From Rhodoferax sp. PAMC 29310 (GTDB lineage Bacteria; Pseudomonadota; Gammaproteobacteria; Burkholderiales; Burkholderiaceae_C): a stretch of DNA of 64,000 nucleotides. Position 1 is the first letter of the stretch. Each line of letters opens with the position of its first letter. The stretch spans positions 1,736,001 to 1,800,000 of the forward strand of contig NZ_CP072852.1 in the NCBI RefSeq assembly GCF_017948265.1, read 5' to 3'. Below, one piece after another: positions 43,085 through 52,230 of this stretch. The position numbers and the translations under genes are program-made. Below the pieces are notes generated by a model. It was not told where the DNA came from. It did no database searches and saw nothing but the letters and a program-made list of their open reading frames with translations.

Positions 43085-44203
43085 ATGCACCGTGTCGCCA
43101 TCAGCAGTACAGGCCTGTTCGTCCCTCCGCACACCATCAGCAATGAGGAGCTTGTCAAAGCTTTCAATCGCTTCTCGGACCTGGAGAATGAGAAAAATGC
43201 CGAGGCGATTGCGGCCGGCACGCATACGGCTGTGCCGCACTCCAGCGTGGAGTTCATCGAGAAAGCATCGGGCATCAAGCAGCGCTATGTGATGGAGAAA
43301 GACGGCGTGCTAGACCCCACCCGCATGCACCCCAAGCTCACCGCCCGGCCCGACAGCGAGTTATCCCTGATGGCGGAAATTGGCGTGGCCGCAGCGCGAG
43401 ACGCGCTGGCCCGCGCCGGCAAACAGCCGTCCGACATTGACGGCGTCATCTGTGCGGCTGCCAATATGCAACGGGCCTACCCGGCGATGGCCGTGGAGAT
43501 TCAGACCGCCTTGGGCATTCGGGGCTTTGGATTTGACATGAACGTGGCCTGCTCATCAGCCACATTTGCGATTGAGATGGCGGTCAATGCGGTGAAAACC
43601 GGCTCGGCCCGCGCCGTGTTGGTGGTGGACCCCGAGATCACATCCCCTCATCTGGCGTGGAAAGACCGCGATTGCCACTTTATTTTTGGTGATGTGTGCA
43701 CCGCCATCCTGATTGAGCGGCTGGACAACGCCCCCGCTGGCGCCTTTGAGGTGCTGGGAACCCGTCTGTTGACGACGTTTTCCAACAATATTCGCAACAA
43801 CGCCGGCTTTATGTCGCGCAGCGAAGACCGCGATCCGCAGGACCGCGACCAACTCTTTTACCAAGAGGGGCGCAAAGTGTTCAAGGAAGTGTGCCCCATG
43901 GCCGCCGAGCACATCACAGCCCATTTGGCCGCACATGACTTGCAACCGGGCGGCGTGCGCCGCTTCTGGCTGCACCAGGCGAATTTGGGTATGAACCAGC
44001 TGATTGCCCGCAAGTTGCTGGGCCGGGACAGCACCCCGGACGATGCACCGGTCATCCTGGACGAGTTTGCCAACACCGCGTCGGCGGGCTCCATCATTTC
44101 GTTTCACCGCCACCATGAGGACATCAAGGCGGGGGAAATTGGCGTGATTTGCTCGTTTGGCGCGGGTTATTCCATCGGCAGTGCGGTGGTTCGCCGCACC
44201 TGA
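43085..44203 (+). CDS. Beta-ketoacyl-ACP synthase III-type enzyme (FabH/FabY-like)
   Basis: 372-residue thiolase-fold condensing enzyme. The nucleophile Cys is in NVACSSATF near residue 159, the catalytic His in FWLHQANLGMN near residue 300 and the Asn in EFANTASAGSI near residue 331, so the FabH triad is complete. It is longer than housekeeping FabH (about 320), with an insert near residues 30-90, as in the FabY-type beta-ketodecanoyl-ACP synthases of Pseudomonas and relatives. It probably primes fatty-acid elongation from a medium-chain acyl unit. It stands alone. Confidence 0.85.
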   Translation: MHRVAISSTGLFVPPHTISNEELVKAFNRFSDLENEKNAEAIAAGTHTAVPHSSVEFIEKASGIKQRYVMEKDGVLDPTRMHPKLTARPDSELSLMAEIGVAAARDALARAGKQPSDIDGVICAAANMQRAYPAMAVEIQTALGIRGFGFDMNVACSSATFAIEMAVNAVKTGSARAVLVVDPEITSPHLAWKDRDCHFIFGDVCTAILIERLDNAPAGAFEVLGTRLLTTFSNNIRNNAGFMSRSEDRDPQDRDQLFYQEGRKVFKEVCPMAAEHITAHLAAHDLQPGGVRRFWLHQANLGMNQLIARKLLGRDSTPDDAPVILDEFANTASAGSIISFHRHHEDIKAGEIGVICSFGAGYSIGSAVVRRT

Positions 44204-44221
44204 CCGACTGTGAAGGCGCGA

Positions 44222-44740
44222 TCAGACCAGGTCGCGCTTCATCCGGATTTCTTCGACGCGGAGGTCGCCCATGGGCACGGTCTTGATGGTGGTCATCTCG
44301 CGCTTGAAGCCGGCCATGTCGTGAAAACGCAGGGCGCGCTCGTTGCTCAGCGGCACCCAGATGGTGACCTTGTTACAACCCTCTTCCACCAAGCCGTCAC
44401 GGGCGGCGTCCCACAAGGCCAAGCCAACGCCTTGACCCCAGTGCGAGGGCAGCGCGTAAATGGCCCAGATCTCGCCGGTGGTGGCGGGGGTCTTCGCGTC
44501 GCGTGAGCGATCAAAGCCGACAAATCCAACCACGGTGTCGTCATCGGTGGCCACAAGCACCTGTGGGTCACTGAATTCAATGGCTTCACGCCAGTAAGCC
44601 TGGCTTTTGTCGACGCTAATGACGGGCGCTTTTTCGCCGGGAAACAATGCTTTGAACGCGGCCTGGCTGGCGCTGGCGTGGATTTCGGCAATGACCTTGG
44701 CATCGCGCATCGTGGCGACCCGAACCTCAATATTGGACAT
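44222..44740 (-). CDS. GNAT-family N-acetyltransferase
   Basis: 172 residues with a full Gcn5-like fold: VRVATMRDAKVIAEIHASA, then the acetyl-CoA site IYALPSHWGQGVGLALWDAA near residues 90-109, and the late strand FHDMAGFKRE. Substrate unknown. ATG 44740 is chosen; a longer ORF upstream reads through a hairpin and has no similarity. A strong stem-loop with seven T follows on the coding strand immediately before this ATG, which suggests attenuation or translational control. Confidence 0.88.
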   Translation of the reverse strand: MSNIEVRVATMRDAKVIAEIHASASQAAFKALFPGEKAPVISVDKSQAYWREAIEFSDPQVLVATDDDTVVGFVGFDRSRDAKTPATTGEIWAIYALPSHWGQGVGLALWDAARDGLVEEGCNKVTIWVPLSNERALRFHDMAGFKREMTTIKTVPMGDLRVEEIRMKRDLV

Positions 44741-44747
44741 AAAAAAA

Positions 44748-44765
44748 GCCTGGCTTGAACCAGGC
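44748..44765 (-). terminator. Stem-loop and T run directly before the GNAT start codon
   Basis: GCCTGG and CCAGGC form a six-base stem with a six-base loop. On the minus strand seven T follow and then the ATG of the acetyltransferase. The only AGG that could serve as ribosome site lies in the stem. It has the form of an intrinsic terminator placed in a leader. Confidence 0.55.
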
Positions 44766-44948
44766 AAATAATAAAAACAGAGGCGAATTGTCGCCGCATT
44801 CCCTGATTGCTGCAGAAAACCGCAGCTCACCCCTCATCCCGCAGAGGCCCACCCCCGGGAAAACGCCAACCCTGGTAGTAATTCCTTGTTACCCATCGCC
44901 CAGCCCACAGTCGCAAACTCAAGGCCTTCAACCCTCAAGGAGACTGTG

Positions 44949-45530
44949 ATGACCAAGAAGATTTTGATGATGTGCGATGAATATGGCGAAGACTACGAAA
45001 CCATGGTGCCGTTTCAAACCCTGCTGGCCGTAGGCTACACCGTGCATGCCGTGTGCCCGGACAAAAAAGCAGGCGACTATGTAATGACCGCGATCCACGA
45101 CTTTGAAGGCGCACAAACCTACAGCGAGAAGCCAGGCCACCGCTTCGTCCTGAATGCCAATTTTGCCTAGGTAAACACTACCAACTACGACGCGCTGCTG
45201 ATTCCTGGCGGCCGCGGCCCTGAGTACATTCGCATGAACGCCCGCGTGCTGGCCATCACCAAAGAGTTCGCCGATGCAGGCAAACCTATTGCCGCCGTCT
45301 GCCATGGCGCGCAATTGCTGACCGCCGTGCCCGGCATCATCAAGGGCAAGCGCATCAGCGCTTACCCGGCGTGTCGCCCCGAAGTCGAGCTGGCGGGTGC
45401 GATTTTTGCCGAAATCGCCATCGACGCCGCCGTTACCGACGGTCAATATGTGACCGCACCGGCTTGGCCTGCGCACCCGGCGTGGCTGGCTCAGTTCATC
45501 GCTCTACTGGGCACCAAAATCACCCACTAG
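44949..45530 (+). pseudogene. DJ-1/PfpI-family protein interrupted by an in-frame amber codon
   Basis: 193 residues if the internal stop is read through. ATG 44949 has AAGGAG upstream. The first part [17 protein letters not shown] ... NANFA ends at TAG 45168-45170; the same frame goes on VNTTNYDALLIPGGRGPEYIR, then the nucleophile Cys in AAVCHGAQLL and reaches a TAG at 45528. Everything but the one codon fits an intact class I glutamine-amidotransferase-like protein. A single CAG to TAG change explains it. Such proteins act as chaperones, glyoxalases or hydratases. Confidence 0.85.
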
Positions 45531-45540
45531 CGCGCCGCGT

Positions 45541-45563
45541 GCCCCCGGCTTATGCTTGGGGGC
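45541..45563 (+). terminator. Possible terminator after the PfpI gene
   Basis: GCCCCC at 45541-45546 pairs with GGGGGC at 45558-45563 with an 11-base loop. There is no T tract. Confidence 0.35.
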
Positions 45564-45592
45564 CGCTTGCCAGTCACGCCCGGGAGATGAAT

Positions 45593-45958
45593 ATGTGTCA
45601 GATTTTTGTTCGCGCCAACCCACAGAGTTATGAGGCCACCACCCGCAGCATTCGCCTGCACGGGGTGGTGACCAGTGTTCGCCTGGAAAACCTGTTTTGG
45701 GACACACTGGAAGAAATTGGCGCCCGTGACCATATGAGCGTGCCGCAGCTACTGTCCAAGCTCTACGACGAGTTGCTGGAACACCGCGGCGATATTCCCA
45801 ACTTCACCAGCTTTTTGCGAGTCTGTGGCCTGCGCTACATGGCCCTGCAGGTTGAAAAGCGCATTTCCAACGACATGAGCGTACCGATTCGTTCGCTGAA
45901 CGCCCACGCCGTGCTGCACGGGCTGCGACCCACTTTGGTAGAAGCCAGCGCAGGCTAA
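45593..45958 (+). CDS. Ribbon-helix-helix domain protein
   Basis: 121 residues. SIRLHGVVTSVRLENLFWDTLEEIGARDHMSVPQLLSKLYDEL is the ribbon-helix-helix type 4 pattern: a beta strand with alternating residues, then two helices, like the Arc/MetJ fold. It may bind DNA as a dimer. GGGAG is six bases before ATG 45593, which favours this over ATG 45587. Partners are not evident. Confidence 0.82.
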   Translation: MCQIFVRANPQSYEATTRSIRLHGVVTSVRLENLFWDTLEEIGARDHMSVPQLLSKLYDELLEHRGDIPNFTSFLRVCGLRYMALQVEKRISNDMSVPIRSLNAHAVLHGLRPTLVEASAG

Positions 45959-45990
45959 AAATGCCGCAACCATTTAACGGATTGGCCCTG

Positions 45991-46034
45991 CTCCTTGCTA
46001 TATTTTCAATAGCTACATCCGAAGACCCAAATCG
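45991..46034. repeat. Dispersed repeat, probable half copy
   Basis: TTGCTATATTTTCAATAGCTAC resembles the left arm of the repeat family; the right arm (GAAGACCCAAAT) is poorly matched. Weak call. Confidence 0.3.
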
Positions 46035-46147
46035 CGGTACAGGCACATTTGCTCGCCAATTTCCTAAAAAGGGCAAGCAGACCTCACGAGCTTTGCAGCG
46101 GCGGTCTGCGTAGTAGCATCACCGCTTGATTCACTTTTTGAGACACG

Positions 46148-48082
46148 GTGGCTGCTGCACCGATGTTGATGTCGCCTCCCATGATTGCGTTTGTTTCTCG
46201 AACACTGGCCTTGGTCGCGCTGGCCGCCAGCCCGTTTCTGTCCCACGCCGCACCAAGAGCCTTTGAGGACACCATGGCGCAGCGCACCCAGGCTTGTACA
46301 GCCTGCCATGGTGAGCAGGGGCGAGCCGGTCCCGACGGCTACTACCCCCGCCTGGCCGGTAAACCGGCGGGCTATCTCTACAAGCAGTTGCTGAATTTCA
46401 AGGAAGGCCGACGTCACTACGCGCCCATGAAAGCCTTGCTGGCGCCGCTCAGCGACAGCTACCTGCTGGAGATCGCCCAGCACTTCGCTCAATTGGAAGT
46501 GCCCTACCCAGCCCCCCAGCCCACGAGTGCCCCTGCTGCAGTGTTGGAACGGGGCAAGCAGTTGATTTTTCGCGGAGACCCTGCCCAAAAGACACCGGCT
46601 TGTGTGCAATGCCACGGCCAAAAGCTGACAGGCGCCGCGCCAGACGTACCCGGCTTGCTCGGCCTGCCCCGCGACTACCTGATTGCGCAGCTGGGCGGCT
46701 GGCAAACCGGCCAACGCGTTGCCCATGGCCCTGACTGCATGGGTGGCATTGCGAAAAAACTGAGCAGCTCCGACGTGGCAGCCGTCACCCAGTGGCTCGC
46801 CGCCCAAGCGGTCCCCACGGACAGCCGGCCCCAGGCGACGCTGCCAACAAACGCCAGTCGGGCCCAATGCGGCACCGCGCCCGCCCCTCAAGCCGTAGAG
46901 ACCCTGCCGGCGCCCACTGCCGACACGACGCTGGTCGCCAAGGGCGCTTACCTCGCCCGCGTGGGCAATTGCCAAGGTTGTCACACGGCCGCAAGCGGCG
47001 GGGTTTATGCCGGTGGCCGCGCTATTGAAACACCGTTTGGTGCGGTTTACTCCAGCAACCTCACGCCAGACACCGTCACTGGACTGGGGCGCTGGACAAC
47101 AACAGATTTCTGGAAAGCCATGCATGAGGGCCGCTCCAAGGACGGGCGGTTGTTGAATCCAGCCTTTCCGTACACCAGCTTCAGCAGCATCACCCGCGCC
47201 GATTCCGATGCATTGCTGGCGTATTTACAGTCGTTGCCACCGGTGCAGCAGCGCAATCGCTCTCACGACCTGCGCTGGCCATTTGGAACCCAGGTGGCTC
47301 TTTGGGCCTGGCGCACGATGTACTTCAACCCGGCCACCCAGAAAGCGCAGGGAAATCAATCTGCAGAATGGAAGCGGGGTGCCTATCTGGTGCAAGGCTT
47401 GGGCCACTGCGCCGCCTGCCATTCGCCCCGGACTGCTTTGGGCGGATTAACCGATGAGTCGTCCTTGAGCGGGGGAACCATGCCAGGAGGTGGCTGGTTT
47501 GCGCCCTCTCTGCACCCCACAGCCGCAGGAGGGATGAGTCCACTTGCGCAAGAGAACCTGATCGCGCTGCTGCAAACCGGGGTCTCCCCAGGCCGGGTGA
47601 CCAGCGGCCCCATGTCAGAAGTGGTGATGGGCAGCACTCAATATTTGTCCACTTCCGATCTGAAGGCTGTGGTGCTCTATTTATCGAGGCTGCCCGCCGA
47701 CGCGCCCGCCAAAAGATCGCAGGTTTCCACGGCCCCCGAGACCAGAACCTTTTTGGAGGGCGGCAAGCTCTATGAGAACAACTGTGCCCAATGTCACGGC
47801 GCGCAGGGCGAAGGCGTGGCCGGGGCCTACCCCGCGCTGAATGGCACCGTCGCCATCAACCGGGACAACACCGCCAATTTGATCCAGGCGGTGTTGCACG
47901 GTGGCTATTCGCCTGCCACCCAGGGCAATCCACGCCCCTTCGGTATGCCGCCCTACCAGCTGCTGTTCAATGATCGGGAGGTCGCCTCTGTGTTGACCTA
48001 TGTCCGGCAAAGCTGGGGCAATGGGGGGTCTACGGTCAGCGAGCTTGAGGTCTACCAAGCCCGTGAGCGTTTTACCCGTTGA
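46148..48082 (+). CDS. Five-haem periplasmic cytochrome c (di-haem c4-like plus tri-haem dehydrogenase-type)
   Basis: About 644 residues with signal peptide (MIAFVSRTLALVALAASPFLSHA) and five CxxCH haem sites: CTACH, CVQCH, CQGCH, CAACH and CAQCH, near residues 50, 152, 277, 421 and 548. The first two domains look like c4/c553 cytochromes. The last three, with AKGAYLARVGNCQGCH, SNLTPDTVTGLGRW and WKRGAYLVQGLGHC, match the tri-haem subunit of alcohol or gluconate dehydrogenases. No dehydrogenase partner is in the window. Start uncertain: GTG 46148 or ATG 46163, 46169 or 46181. Confidence 0.88.
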   Translation: MAAAPMLMSPPMIAFVSRTLALVALAASPFLSHAAPRAFEDTMAQRTQACTACHGEQGRAGPDGYYPRLAGKPAGYLYKQLLNFKEGRRHYAPMKALLAPLSDSYLLEIAQHFAQLEVPYPAPQPTSAPAAVLERGKQLIFRGDPAQKTPACVQCHGQKLTGAAPDVPGLLGLPRDYLIAQLGGWQTGQRVAHGPDCMGGIAKKLSSSDVAAVTQWLAAQAVPTDSRPQATLPTNASRAQCGTAPAPQAVETLPAPTADTTLVAKGAYLARVGNCQGCHTAASGGVYAGGRAIETPFGAVYSSNLTPDTVTGLGRWTTTDFWKAMHEGRSKDGRLLNPAFPYTSFSSITRADSDALLAYLQSLPPVQQRNRSHDLRWPFGTQVALWAWRTMYFNPATQKAQGNQSAEWKRGAYLVQGLGHCAACHSPRTALGGLTDESSLSGGTMPGGGWFAPSLHPTAAGGMSPLAQENLIALLQTGVSPGRVTSGPMSEVVMGSTQYLSTSDLKAVVLYLSRLPADAPAKRSQVSTAPETRTFLEGGKLYENNCAQCHGAQGEGVAGAYPALNGTVAINRDNTANLIQAVLHGGYSPATQGNPRPFGMPPYQLLFNDREVASVLTYVRQSWGNGGSTVSELEVYQARERFTR

Positions 48083-48163
48083 CACCGCGCTGGCAAACAT
48101 TGCAAACTGTACGTTTCGGCCGTCGATGCCGAGTTTTTTTCGACTAATCTCACTGGAGAATTC

Positions 48164-49801
48164 ATGAAGTTCAAACCGACACCTCTCTTTTTGTTGATTG
48201 CCGCCTCGTTGGGCGGTTGTGCCGTGGGGCCGATGTCGAGCCCTCAGCCTGATAAAACCTATCAAATCACGGTGCTGCACACCAACGACCACCACGGGCG
48301 CTTCTGGAAAAACAGCGACGGTGAATACGGGATGGCGGCGCGTAAAACCGTGATCGATGGCATCCGGGCCGATGTCGCAGCCAAAGGCGGCTACTCCCTC
48401 TTGCTGGACGGCGGCGATGTGAATACCGGCGTGCCCGAGTCTGACTTGCAAGACGCGGTGCCGGACTTCAAAGGCATGAACTTGATGGGTTACGACGCCA
48501 TGGCGGTGGGTAATCACGAGTTCGACAAGCCCCTGTCCGTGCTGAAGATGCAGCGCGAGTTGGCCAAATTCCCCATGTTGTCCGCCAACATTTATGAAGC
48601 TGGTGAGCGCAAATTCCCCCCCTACAAGATCTTCAATCTGGGTGGCGTGCGCGTGGGCGTCATGGGCCTGACCACTGAAGACACCTTCAAAATGGTGCAC
48701 CCCGACAACGTGAAGCGTATTGAGTTTCGCAGCGTCATTACAGAGGCCGCCAAAGTGGTGCCTGAGTTGCGCGCCAAGGCGGATGTGGTGATTGCGGCCA
48801 CCCATATGGGCCATTACGAAGACGGTAAACACGGCACCCAGGCGCCGGGCGATGTGGAGATGGCCCGCGCCGTGAAGGGCATTGACCTGGTGGTTGGCGG
48901 TCACAGCCAAAACCCGGCCTGTATGAAGGCTGAGAACGTGTTGGATCGCGACTACGTGCCTGGCACAGAGTGCAAACCTGATCGCCAAAACGGCACCTGG
49001 ATCGTGCAGGCGCACGAGTGGGGCAAGTATGTGGGCCGGGCTGACTTTGAGTACCGCAATGGCGACTTCAAACTGGTCAAATACGCTTTGATTCCCGTTA
49101 ACCTGAAGAAAACGGTCAAGACCGCCGATGGCAAGAGCAGCAAGGTGAACTACGCCCAGGAATTCGCCGAAAACAAAGACATGCTGGCCTTATTGACCCC
49201 TCACCAGGAATTTGGACAACAAAAACTGGGGGTACAGATTGGTGCAACCGATGCCCGGCTCGAGGGTGATCGTTCCGTCGTTCGCGCCAAGCCTGCCTCC
49301 ATGGGTGTGCTCATTGGCATGGCCATGATGGACAAAACCAAGGCGGATTTTTCGGTACTTAATTCCGGTGGCGTGCGTGACTCCATTCCTGCTGGCCCCA
49401 TCACCTACAAAGACGTATTGAAGGTGCAACCATTCAGCAACACCGTCTCCACGGTGGACCTGACGGGCAATGAGGTCATGGCCTACTTGAACGCCGCAGC
49501 CAAAATAAGTGCGGGCTCTGGTGCCTTCCCGCAATTTGCAGGTGTGCAGCTGGTGATTGCCGGCGACAAGGTGAGCAGCGCCGCCATCAAAGGAGCTGCC
49601 ATTGACCCGGCCAAGACTTACCGCATGGCCATCAACAACTTCCAGGCGGCGGGCGGCGATGGCTACCCCAAAATGACCGATCACCCCAGCTATGTCAACA
49701 GCGGCTTTGTCGACGCTGATGTGTTGCGTGCTTATATTGTTGCAAAGAGCCCGCTAAAGGCCGCCGAATTTGAGCCCGGCGACGCCGTCGTGCGGAGATA
49801 A
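48164..49801 (+). CDS. UshA-like 5'-nucleotidase/UDP-sugar hydrolase lipoprotein
   Basis: 545 residues. The signal sequence ends in a lipobox, LGGC with Cys19, so the protein is anchored by lipid. The metallophosphatase domain has HTNDHHGRF near residue 38, DGGDVNTG near residue 84, GNHEFD near residue 112 and GGHSQN near residue 245 for the two-metal site. The C-terminal domain with LNSGGVRDSIPAGPITYKDVLKVQPFSN binds the nucleotide. It frees nucleosides from extracellular nucleotides or UDP-sugars. A terminator follows. Confidence 0.93.
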   Translation: MKFKPTPLFLLIAASLGGCAVGPMSSPQPDKTYQITVLHTNDHHGRFWKNSDGEYGMAARKTVIDGIRADVAAKGGYSLLLDGGDVNTGVPESDLQDAVPDFKGMNLMGYDAMAVGNHEFDKPLSVLKMQRELAKFPMLSANIYEAGERKFPPYKIFNLGGVRVGVMGLTTEDTFKMVHPDNVKRIEFRSVITEAAKVVPELRAKADVVIAATHMGHYEDGKHGTQAPGDVEMARAVKGIDLVVGGHSQNPACMKAENVLDRDYVPGTECKPDRQNGTWIVQAHEWGKYVGRADFEYRNGDFKLVKYALIPVNLKKTVKTADGKSSKVNYAQEFAENKDMLALLTPHQEFGQQKLGVQIGATDARLEGDRSVVRAKPASMGVLIGMAMMDKTKADFSVLNSGGVRDSIPAGPITYKDVLKVQPFSNTVSTVDLTGNEVMAYLNAAAKISAGSGAFPQFAGVQLVIAGDKVSSAAIKGAAIDPAKTYRMAINNFQAAGGDGYPKMTDHPSYVNSGFVDADVLRAYIVAKSPLKAAEFEPGDAVVRR

Positions 49802-49809
49802 TCAGCTTG

Positions 49810-49834
49810 CCCGGCCCAAATGAGTGAGGCCGGG
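49810..49834 (+). terminator. Terminator after the UshA-like gene
   Basis: CCCGGCC (49810-49816) pairs with GGCCGGG (49828-49834), loop 11 bases, followed by TATTTAA. Confidence 0.65.
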
Positions 49835-49854
49835 TATTTAACCTGGAGAGAATC

Positions 49855-50007
49855 ATGGCCAAAGGTCAACAAAGCAACAAGATGGTGAAAAAGCCTAAAA
49901 AGGACACCGCTCCCCCCAAGGCGGTCTCCCCCGACGCGGTCCGCCCCACAGTGACGACCGTTGTTCCCGTTCGCGGCAAGCTCAAAAACGCGCCTGCTTC
50001 ACGCTGA
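49855..50007 (+). CDS. Small basic conserved hypothetical protein
   Basis: 50 residues beginning MAKGQQSNKMVKKPKKD and ending VVPVRGKLKN then APASR. CTGGAGAG lies about ten bases before the ATG. Lysine- and proline-rich with no hydrophobic core, so probably unstructured; I recall the MAKGQ...KKPKKD pattern in Burkholderiales, function unknown. Confidence 0.7.
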   Translation: MAKGQQSNKMVKKPKKDTAPPKAVSPDAVRPTVTTVVPVRGKLKNAPASR

Positions 50008-50079
50008 TTGGATTGCGCGCCGGTTTGGTGGGCAACACGTCAAACGTATTGAATTGAGTTGAGACGTGCCCATTTGCCG

Positions 50080-52230
50080 ATGAAAATTTTGTCCAAACCG
50101 CGCAAACCAAGCGTGGCGCCGCCTCTGCGTCTGTCCAGCAGCCGCGCCATGATTCACAAACAGCGCGGGTTGGCAGCCCGTTTTTCGCAAAGGCAGATGA
50201 TTGTCGATTTGCGAAATTATCAGCATGAACTGGAAATACAGAACAAGGCCTTGCGCTACAGCCAGACTGTGGCCGAAGGAGCGTCTGAGCGGTTTTTGAC
50301 CCTTTTTTCGAACGTACCACTTTCTTTGATGGTGGTCGACGAAAGCAGCTTGGTGCTTGAAAGCAATGCCATGGCATTGCAGTTTTTCCGCCCGCTGGAG
50401 ACCGACCCGCCGTTGAACTTCCTGTTTCCTCTAGTGGATCAGGCGCATATCGAGGCGGTCACTCAGGCCTTTCTCGCTGCCAAGGACTCTGGCACCAGCG
50501 AAATCACCGAAGTGGTTTTTTCCTGCGGCTCCGGTGGTGAGTTCACTGGTGACCTTCATATCGCCCGGCTCGACAACTCTCTTGACGAGCTGACGCACTT
50601 TATATGTGCGGTGATCGACCAGGGGCCACTCTTGGCAGAGCGAAGGGCCTTGCAAACCAGTGCTGCGGCACTTCAGCGCGGAAACCAGGAGCTTCAACTC
50701 AGCCAGAACCGTTTGGCCTCTGTGATCAACTCCTCGTTGGACGCCATTCTTTGTGTCGACGGCGAACACCGCATCACGATCTTCAACCCGGCGGCAGCGG
50801 CACTCTTCGACTGTCAGCCCGAACAAGCGCTGGGAAGCCCTTTGGGGCGATTTCTACCCCCGCTTCAGGATCAACTCCCTCTGCCCCACGGGGCCACCCA
50901 TGCTCAACTGGGTGAGATGCTGGGTCGCTGTACCCAGGGAAAAAGCGTTGCCATAGACGTTAGTGTCTCGTTTGAGCAGCACCCTGATGGGGAGACCACC
51001 ACGGTTTTTGCAAGGGATCTAACATCCCGTAAAAAGATGGAAGCCCACCGCACCGCACTGGAGAGCCAACTGAGGGAATCTCAAAAAATGCAGGCGATTG
51101 GCACCATGGCCGGAGGCATCGCCCATGACTTCAACAACATCATTGGAGCGATTCTTGGCAACGTGGAATTAGCCAAACAAGACGCGGGGCCCGATTCGCC
51201 GGCCTTGGTCAGCCTAAGAGAAATTGACAGAGCCGGCCGACGGGCCCGGGATTTGGTACGCCAGATCCTGACCTTCAGTCGCAACGAATCTCCCAAGCGC
51301 ATTCCTACCGATCTGGCCGATGTGGTTCACGAGACAGCGCGCCTGCTCAAAGTCGCACTCCCCCCCTCCGTCGATTTGCGCGTGAAAATTGACCCTTCAA
51401 CACCGCCCGTTCTGGCGGATGCGACGCAGATTGAGCAGGCACTGATCAACCTGTGCACCAATGCCATTCATGCCATGGCTGACTACAAAGGCACCATCAC
51501 CGTGGAGCTGGGTCACAGCCTTCACGCTGACAACCCCGGCGTGATCGAGCGGCGCTCTGGCGCGCGAGGTCGGCATGTGCGCTTGGCCGTTCACGACACG
51601 GGAAGCGGCATAGACCCCGAGACCCTACAACGGGTATTTGAACCGTTCTTTACGACCAAGCCAGTGGGACAGGGAACTGGCCTCGGATTGGCCGTCGTGC
51701 ACGGCATCATGCGCACTCACCTCGGGAAGGTTGATGTTCGAAGCGCACCCAACTCAGGCAGCGTCTTCACGCTCTACTTTCCGGCTTCCGACATGCCAGT
51801 GGCGCCTATTGCAGCGGCACCACTCAAGCGAAAAATGGTTCAGGGACAGGGCAAGCATGTCATGTACGTGGACGACGATGAGGCCTTGGTCTTTCTGGTC
51901 GAGCGTGTACTCAAAAGGCGAGGATTTCGAGTCAGCACCTTCACCGACCCGCGCCTTGCCAGTGCCACATTGCGCGAACGGCCGATGGACTTTGATTTAT
52001 TGGTGACCGACTACAACATGCCCGGCTACAGCGGAATAGACTTGCTCCGTGAAGCCAGGCTGATTCGCCCCGACTTGCCAGTGGCGCTGGCGTCCGGCTA
52101 CATCACCCCTGAGATCGAGAAAAGTGCGCTGAAAGAAGGCGCCCGCGCGCTGGTCCACAAGCCCAACGATGTAGACGAACTCTGCGAGACGGTTCAGCGC
52201 CTGCTTCAAACCAGCCATGCCCCCGAGTGA
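50080..52230 (+). CDS. Hybrid sensor histidine kinase / response regulator with PAS domains
   Basis: About 716 residues, no membrane segment. Order: coiled-coil start (LRNYQHELEIQNKALRYSQ), PAS near 75-190, PAS near 205-325, HisKA with the phospho-accepting His in MAGGIAHDFNN near residue 348, HATPase with NLCTNAIHAM and GTGLGLAVVHG, then a C-terminal receiver with VDDDE and phospho-acceptor Asp in LLVTDYNMPGYSG near residue 643. Phosphoryl flow could end in the receiver or pass to an unknown partner. ATG 50080 used; TTG 50059 is possible. Its end overlaps the pseudouridine synthase gene by 14 bases. Confidence 0.9.
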   Translation: MKILSKPRKPSVAPPLRLSSSRAMIHKQRGLAARFSQRQMIVDLRNYQHELEIQNKALRYSQTVAEGASERFLTLFSNVPLSLMVVDESSLVLESNAMALQFFRPLETDPPLNFLFPLVDQAHIEAVTQAFLAAKDSGTSEITEVVFSCGSGGEFTGDLHIARLDNSLDELTHFICAVIDQGPLLAERRALQTSAAALQRGNQELQLSQNRLASVINSSLDAILCVDGEHRITIFNPAAAALFDCQPEQALGSPLGRFLPPLQDQLPLPHGATHAQLGEMLGRCTQGKSVAIDVSVSFEQHPDGETTTVFARDLTSRKKMEAHRTALESQLRESQKMQAIGTMAGGIAHDFNNIIGAILGNVELAKQDAGPDSPALVSLREIDRAGRRARDLVRQILTFSRNESPKRIPTDLADVVHETARLLKVALPPSVDLRVKIDPSTPPVLADATQIEQALINLCTNAIHAMADYKGTITVELGHSLHADNPGVIERRSGARGRHVRLAVHDTGSGIDPETLQRVFEPFFTTKPVGQGTGLGLAVVHGIMRTHLGKVDVRSAPNSGSVFTLYFPASDMPVAPIAAAPLKRKMVQGQGKHVMYVDDDEALVFLVERVLKRRGFRVSTFTDPRLASATLRERPMDFDLLVTDYNMPGYSGIDLLREARLIRPDLPVALASGYITPEIEKSALKEGARALVHKPNDVDELCETVQRLLQTSHAPE

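Noticed and set aside
17070..45170. Amber codons as evidence of recoding or suppression
   Set aside because: Only two cases, one in a gene with further damage. Other genes here use TAG as a normal stop. Plain nonsense mutations explain both.
47681..49015. 444-codon minus-strand open frame opposite the cytochrome and UshA-like genes
   Set aside because: Shadow with no domain; both plus-strand genes have strong motifs.
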